A DNA stretch of 64,000 nucleotides from Streptomyces shenzhenensis (lineage in GTDB: Bacteria > Actinomycetota > Actinomycetes > Streptomycetales > Streptomycetaceae), in contig NZ_JAJONF010000041.1 of NCBI RefSeq assembly GCF_021462265.1, positions 20,706 through 84,705 of the forward strand, written 5' to 3'. The translations under genes and the position numbers were made by a program. The notes beneath the pieces are model-generated. The model did no database searches. It saw only the letters and a list, made by a program, of their open reading frames with translations, and was not told where the DNA came from. Each line of letters begins with the position of its first letter. Position 1 is the stretch's first letter. Below, piece after piece: positions 60,156-64,000 of this stretch.

Positions 60156-60688
60156 CTTCTCCGCCGCCGACCTGTCCCCTGCCGCTCCCTCTTTTCCCAC
60201 GACTGCTCTTCCTTTGCCGCCGCGACGGCGCTCAGCTCCGCTCCTCTTTTTCCGCTGCGGTGGAGCTCGGCTCCGCTCTTCTTTCTCCGCTGCGGCGGCG
60301 CTCAGCTCCGTTCCTCTTTTCCGCCGCAGCGGCGCTCAGCCGCGACGGCGGATCCCGGCGGTGCCGAACCGGCCGGTGGCCACCTGCGGGCCGGTGGGGG
60401 CTTGTCGCGCAGTTCCCCGCGCCCCTGGGTTGGCTGCTCAGCCCGGCGTCAGAAGTAATCCGCTTGGCTGGTCGTGCCGGTGCGGCGGCAGTCGTGTGCC
60501 GGTCCCGGGTCCCTGGGCTGGCTGCTCAGCCCGGCGTCAGAAGTAATCCGCTTGGTTGGTGGTGCCTGTGTGGCGGTAGTCGTGTGTCGGTGCGGCCCCC
60601 GGCAGGGCATCTCGTTCATCGGACGGAAAATGTCCGGCATGTGGAATCACACTCCGGAACCCGTACCGGGAATCGATACGATGAGCTC
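60156..60688. repeat. Repeat-rich interval between mec and the cysO leader
   Basis: Three features: four tandem units of about 35 nt (about 60210-60345, CCGCTGCGG...CTCAGCTCCGCTCCTC); a single inverted copy of the GCGCGGGGAACTGCGCGA element (about 60370-60430); and an 88-bp direct repeat pair (60423-60509 and 60511-60590) with CAGAAGTAATCCGCTTGG in both. No gene fits. The interval separates mec from cysO-cysM, which are adjacent in mycobacteria. Confidence 0.85.
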
Positions 60689-60784
60689 ATGGTTCTGAAC
60701 GACGTGAGCGACAAGGCGCCGGGCGTGCTGCTCGTGGCGCGGCTGCACGTCGACTTGTGCAGGCTGGACAGCGCCATCTGTTGA
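60689..60784 (+). CDS. Cysteine-rich-ending leader peptide upstream of cysO-cysM
   Basis: A 31-codon frame starts ATG 60689 and ends at TGA 60782-60784. The product (MVLNDVSDKAPG, then RLHVDLCRLDSAIC) ends in Cys-stop and has a second Cys seven residues earlier. The RxHxDLCRxxSAIC ending is what I know as a putative leader peptide in front of sulfur-assimilation genes of actinobacteria. The 84 nt after its stop can form hairpins (GCCGTACGGC and CGGCCGTGAGCCG) before the cysO RBS. Likely senses Cys-tRNA levels by ribosome stalling at the terminal Cys codon. TACGAT (60677-60682) may be its -10 box. Confidence 0.8.
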   Translation: MVLNDVSDKAPGVLLVARLHVDLCRLDSAIC

Positions 60785-60868
60785 CGCTGCCTGCCGCCGT
60801 ACGGCCGTGAGCCGCGGCGTGCCGCTGCGCGCCCACCCACCCAGACTTTCCGACAGGAGCCCTGAGCC

Positions 60869-61147
60869 ATGGCCATCGAGGTCCGCATCCCGACCATCCT
60901 CCGCCAGTACACCGACGGTCAGAAGGCGGTGGAGGGCAGCGGTGACACCCTCGCCGAGCTGTTCGCCGACCTTGAGACCCGGCACACGGGCATCCACGCC
61001 CGCATCGTGGACGACGGCAAGCTCCGCCGCTTCGTCAACGTGTACCTGAACGACGAGGACGTCCGTTTCGTCGACGGCATCAACACCAAGCTGTCCGACG
61101 GCGACACCGTGACGATCCTGCCGGCGGTCGCCGGCGGTATGGCCTGA
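60869..61147 (+). CDS. cysO: Sulfur-carrier protein CysO
   Basis: The 92-aa ThiS/MoaD-fold protein (VRIPTILRQYTDGQKAVEG, FVNVYLNDEDVRF, TVTILPAVAGG) carries sulfide as a C-terminal thiocarboxylate for cysteine synthesis. In mycobacteria it ends in Gly-Gly; here Met-Ala follows the GG pair, so it would need trimming to be activated, presumably by Mec. ATG 60869 follows AGGAG. cysM starts 7 nt after the stop. Confidence 0.95.
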   Translation: MAIEVRIPTILRQYTDGQKAVEGSGDTLAELFADLETRHTGIHARIVDDGKLRRFVNVYLNDEDVRFVDGINTKLSDGDTVTILPAVAGGMA

Positions 61148-61154
61148 GATCGGC

Positions 61155-62105
61155 ATGCGCTACGACTCCCCGTTGGCCGCGGTCGGCAACACCCCCCTGG
61201 TGCGGCTGCCGCGGCTCTCGCCGTCCGCCGACGTCCGGATCTGGGCCAAGCTGGAGGACCGCAACCCGACCGGCTCGGTCAAGGACCGTCCCGCCCTGCA
61301 CATGATCGAGCAGGCCGAGAAGGACGGCCGGCTCACCCCCGGCTGCACCATCCTGGAGCCGACGTCGGGCAACACCGGCATCTCGCTGGCGATGGCGGCC
61401 AAGCTCAAGGGCTACCGCATGGTCTGCGTGATGCCCGAGAACACCTCGCAGGAGCGCCGGGACCTGCTCGGGATGTGGGGCGCGGAGATCATCTCCAGCC
61501 CGGCCGCGGGCGGTTCCAACACCGCCGTACGCGTGGCCAAGGAGCTCTCCGCCGAGCACCCCGACTGGGTGATGCTTTACCAGTACGGCAACCCGGACAA
61601 CGCCGGTGCGCACTACGCGACCACCGGCCCGGAGATCCTCGCCGACCTGCCGTCCGTGACGCACTTCGTCGCGGGGCTGGGGACCACCGGCACGCTGATG
61701 GGCGTCGGCCGGTACCTGCGCGAGCACAAGCCGGACGTGCGGATCGTCGCCGCCGAACCCCGGTACGACGACCTCGTGTACGGGCTCAGGAACCTCGACG
61801 AGGGCTTCGTGCCGGAGCTGTACGACGCCTCCGTGCTCACCACCCGCTACTCGGTCGGCTCCGCGGACGCGGTGACCCGGACCCGGGAACTGCTCCAGCA
61901 GGAGGGTATCTTCGCGGGCGTCTCCACCGGCGCTGCGCTGCACGCCGCGATCGGCGTCGGGAAGAAGGCCGTACAGGCCGGCGAGAACGCGGACATCGTG
62001 TTCGTCGTCGCGGACGGCGGCTGGAAGTACCTGTCGACCGGCGTGTACACCGCCGCCACGACCGAGGAAGCCATCGAGACCCTGCACGGTCAGCTCTGGG
62101 CATAG
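61155..62105 (+). CDS. cysM: CysO-dependent cysteine synthase (O-phosphoserine sulfhydrylase)
   Basis: The 316-aa PLP enzyme has the Lys in PTGSVKDRPALHMI (about 46), TSGNTGISLAMAAKLKGY (about 72-90), GLGTTGTLMGVGRYL (phosphate-binding) and VFVVADGGWKYLSTGVY near the end. The C-terminal length and GLRNLDEGFVPELY insert resemble mycobacterial CysM, which uses O-phosphoserine and CysO-thiocarboxylate. ATG 61155 is 7 nt after the cysO stop, so the two are translationally linked. A terminator follows. Confidence 0.95.
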   Translation: MRYDSPLAAVGNTPLVRLPRLSPSADVRIWAKLEDRNPTGSVKDRPALHMIEQAEKDGRLTPGCTILEPTSGNTGISLAMAAKLKGYRMVCVMPENTSQERRDLLGMWGAEIISSPAAGGSNTAVRVAKELSAEHPDWVMLYQYGNPDNAGAHYATTGPEILADLPSVTHFVAGLGTTGTLMGVGRYLREHKPDVRIVAAEPRYDDLVYGLRNLDEGFVPELYDASVLTTRYSVGSADAVTRTRELLQQEGIFAGVSTGAALHAAIGVGKKAVQAGENADIVFVVADGGWKYLSTGVYTAATTEEAIETLHGQLWA

Positions 62106-62123
62106 CCCGCATCATGTACGCGC

Positions 62124-62147
62124 CAACCCCCTCTCATGAGGGGGCTA
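62124..62147 (+). terminator. Terminator after cysM
   Basis: CCCCCTC (62127-62133), loop TCAT, GAGGGGG (62138-62144), a perfect 7-bp GC stem, 20 nt after the cysM stop. Further on, GGGGAACC-N6-GGTTCC (about 62199-62218) is another inverted repeat in the protease leader. Confidence 0.7.
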
Positions 62148-62349
62148 AGCGCTACCTATGGCGCGGCAAAGATCTTCGTCTCGGGGAACCAACGCTCGGG
62201 GAACCCCGCTAGGTTCCTCACCGTCCTGTCATGCCACGCTCATCGGCATCCCAGGGTGTTCGAAGTGTCATGCTCATGACCGCGCACTCTGCCGCCGCTA
62301 CGCGCGTCACGGGCCTGCCTTGTAACCCCACCGATGGAGGCAGTACCCC

Positions 62350-64000
62350 ATGCGTGAATCACGACGGAGTCCGCGAAGACTTCTGGCCTTCGCCTTCCCG
62401 GCCCTCGCCCTCGCCGTCTCCGGTTTCGTCGCGGCACCGGCCGCGCAGGCACAGGCACCGGCGCACACCGCCACCTCCCAGGCCACCGCCCAGACCGGCC
62501 GAGCCGCCCAGAACGCCAAGGCCCTCACCGACCCGGCCCGGCAGGCCGTGCACAGCACCGGCAGGGCCGGGCAGAAGGTGCCCACCAAGCACCTGTGCGC
62601 CACCGCCGCCAAGCCCGGCCACGTCTCCTGCTTCGCCCAGCGCCGTACCGACATCAAGCAGCAGTTGGCCGCCGCGCTCGCCGCCGCCCCCTCCGGCCTG
62701 AGCCCGACCAACCTGCACAGCGCCTACAACCTGCCCTCGACGGGCGGCTCCGGCCTCACCGTCGCGGTGGTCGACGCCTACAACGACCCCAACGCGGCCT
62801 CGGACCTCGCCACCTACCGCTCGACGTACGGCCTGTCGGCGTGCACCGTCGCCAACGGCTGCTTCAAGCAGGTCAGCCAGACCGGCTCGACGACCTCGCT
62901 GCCGTCGAACGACTCCGGCTGGGCCGGTGAGGAAGCGCTCGACATCGACATGGTCAGCGCCGTCTGCCCGAACTGCAACATCATCCTCGTAGAGGCGAAC
63001 TCCGCCACCGACTCCGACCTCGGCACCGCCGAGAACGAGGCCGTCGCGCTCGGCGCCAAGTTCGTCTCCAACAGCTGGGGCGGATCCGAGTCCTCCTCCC
63101 AGACCAGCGAGGACACCTCGTACTTCAAGCACCCGGGTGTCGCGATCACCGTCTCCTCCGGTGACTCCGCCTACGGCGCCGAGTACCCGGCGACCTCCCA
63201 GTACGTGACCGCCGTCGGCGGCACCGCGCTCTCCACCTCCTCCGGCACCCGCGGCTGGACCGAGTCCGTGTGGAAGACCAGCTCCTCCGAGGGCACCGGC
63301 TCCGGCTGCTCCGCCTACGACTCGAAGCCCAGCTGGCAGACCGACACCGGCTGCACCAAGCGCATGGAGGCCGACGTCTCCGCGGTCGCCGACCCGGCCA
63401 CCGGCGTGGCGGTCTACGACACCTACGGCGGCTCCGGCTGGGCGGTCTACGGCGGCACCAGCGCCTCCGCGCCGATCATCGCCGGCGTCTACGCCCTCGC
63501 GGGCACCCCGGGCTCCAGCGATTACCCGGCGAAGTACCCGTACTCGCACACCGGCAACCTGTACGACGTCACCAGCGGCAACAACGGCTCCTGCTCCACC
63601 GCCTACTTCTGCACCGCCGAGACCGGCTACGACGGCCCGACCGGCTGGGGCACCCCGAACGGCACCACCGCCTTCGCCTCCGGCTCCAGCACCGGCAACA
63701 CGGTGACCGTCACCAACCCGGGCAGCCAGTCCACCACCACGGGCAGCTCGGTCAGCCTGCAGATCTCCGCCGGCGACAGCGCGGGCGCCACTCTCACCTA
63801 CAGCGCGTCCGGCCTGCCCACCGGCCTGTCCATCTCCAGCTCCACCGGCCTGATCTCCGGTACGGCGTCCACCGCGGGCACCTACAGCACCACCGTCACC
63901 GCGACCGACTCCACCGGCGCCTCCGGCACGGCCTCCTTCACCTGGACCGTCAGCACCAGCGGCGGCGGCTCCTGCACCTCGTCCCAGCTGCTCGGCAACA
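62350..64000 (+). CDS. Secreted S53 (sedolisin-type) serine peptidase, cut by the window edge
   Basis: The frame is open from ATG 62350 to the right edge (550 codons). A signal peptide (1-35, ending AQA) and short propeptide lead to the catalytic domain: Glu and Asp in SGWAGEEALDIDMVSAVCP, oxyanion Asp region SNSWGGSE and the Ser in GGTSASAPIIAGVYALAG. Calcium-site-like GPTGWGTPNG follows. Next is an Ig-like putative domain (VTVTNPGSQSTTTGSSVSLQISAG...LPTGLSISSSTGLISGTAS), then the start of another domain (GGGSCTSSQLLGN). Sequence suggests an exported multi-domain peptidase; acid activity, typical of S53, is inferred from family. Confidence 0.92.
   Translation, partial: MRESRRSPRRLLAFAFPALALAVSGFVAAPAAQAQAPAHTATSQATAQTGRAAQNAKALTDPARQAVHSTGRAGQKVPTKHLCATAAKPGHVSCFAQRRTDIKQQLAAALAAAPSGLSPTNLHSAYNLPSTGGSGLTVAVVDAYNDPNAASDLATYRSTYGLSACTVANGCFKQVSQTGSTTSLPSNDSGWAGEEALDIDMVSAVCPNCNIILVEANSATDSDLGTAENEAVALGAKFVSNSWGGSESSSQTSEDTSYFKHPGVAITVSSGDSAYGAEYPATSQYVTAVGGTALSTSSGTRGWTESVWKTSSSEGTGSGCSAYDSKPSWQTDTGCTKRMEADVSAVADPATGVAVYDTYGGSGWAVYGGTSASAPIIAGVYALAGTPGSSDYPAKYPYSHTGNLYDVTSGNNGSCSTAYFCTAETGYDGPTGWGTPNGTTAFASGSSTGNTVTVTNPGSQSTTTGSSVSLQISAGDSAGATLTYSASGLPTGLSISSSTGLISGTASTAGTYSTTVTATDSTGASGTASFTWTVSTSGGGSCTSSQLLGN

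Noticed and set aside
1..64000. Prophage, large IS elements or a biosynthetic gene cluster
   Set aside because: No transposase, integrase, phage structural gene, polyketide synthase or peptide synthetase was seen in any frame.

Overview
The window is high-GC DNA with strong third-position GC bias, many GTG starts, GTGA/ATGA stop-start overlaps, SsgA-like, WhiJ-like and sigma/anti-sigma genes and abundant secreted proteins. This is a Streptomyces chromosome, core-region type rather than arm or prophage. The order nnaR, narK, sigU-type sigma factor and its anti-sigma, HelD, malic enzyme, HU, murA, ..., hppD, ..., ssgG, ..., clpS, ..., cysO-cysM matches my recollection of the S. coelicolor SCO2910-SCO2960 interval. 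That is a memory-based comparison, not a computed one.

Layout. 0-5.5 kb: an exported protein, two tandem paralogous lipoproteins, a WhiJ-type trio (XRE regulator, DUF397 protein, divergent GHKL ATPase) around a perfect 20-bp palindrome, and a membrane protein. 5.7-8.3 kb: nitrate transporter NarK and the HemD-like/winged-helix regulator NnaR. 8.3-12.1 kb: a gene-poor patch holding an exported double rubrerythrin, a convergent VIT1-type iron/manganese transporter and a CGNR regulator. 12.4-21.5 kb: ECF sigma factor and zinc anti-sigma factor, HelD-type RNA polymerase recycling ATPase, a candidate structured small RNA, NAD malic enzyme, HU, MurA (with a duplicated fragment of its own 3' end), YqgE and a DUF3039 protein. 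21.5-24.1 kb: remains of a decayed sugar ABC transporter, with promoter and probable DasR site still present, leading into an intact GH20 hexosaminidase.

24.4-29.8 kb: a translationally coupled xanthine-dehydrogenase-like operon (FAD, 2Fe-2S and Mo subunits, then a small kinase). The Fe-S subunit has very long disordered extensions, the Mo subunit lacks two hallmark active-site motifs, and the kinase P-loop is split by a 33-nt palindromic insert carrying a stop codon. 30-36 kb: tandem SUKH-4 protein, a CPBP protease/histidine kinase/response regulator operon, two membrane-associated proteins and tRNA-Cys. 36-47.8 kb: MFS exporter, SF2 helicase, IclR regulator, Lon-like protease, ArsR and Lrp regulators, HppD (tyrosine catabolism), a TPR protein, a GlcD-type oxidase and SsgG. 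48-53.5 kb: two RDD membrane proteins and an M6 metalloprotease. 54-57 kb: three tandem copies of a 183-bp repeat, then nicotinamidase and nicotinate phosphoribosyltransferase (NAD salvage).

56.8-62.1 kb: ClpS, an AosR-like DUF2017 protein, an amino-acid permease, and the CysO-dependent cysteine pathway: Mec (JAMM peptidase), CysO (sulfur carrier) and CysM (sulfhydrylase). A 31-codon leader peptide ending in Cys-stop precedes cysO and looks like a cysteine-sensing attenuator. The window closes in a secreted S53 (sedolisin-type) protease cut by the right edge.

Most notable: the hidden structured RNA at 16.4 kb, the cysteine leader peptide, the decayed chitin-sugar transporter with surviving control sites, the atypical Mo-hydroxylase operon with its interrupted kinase, and the duplicated murA tail.
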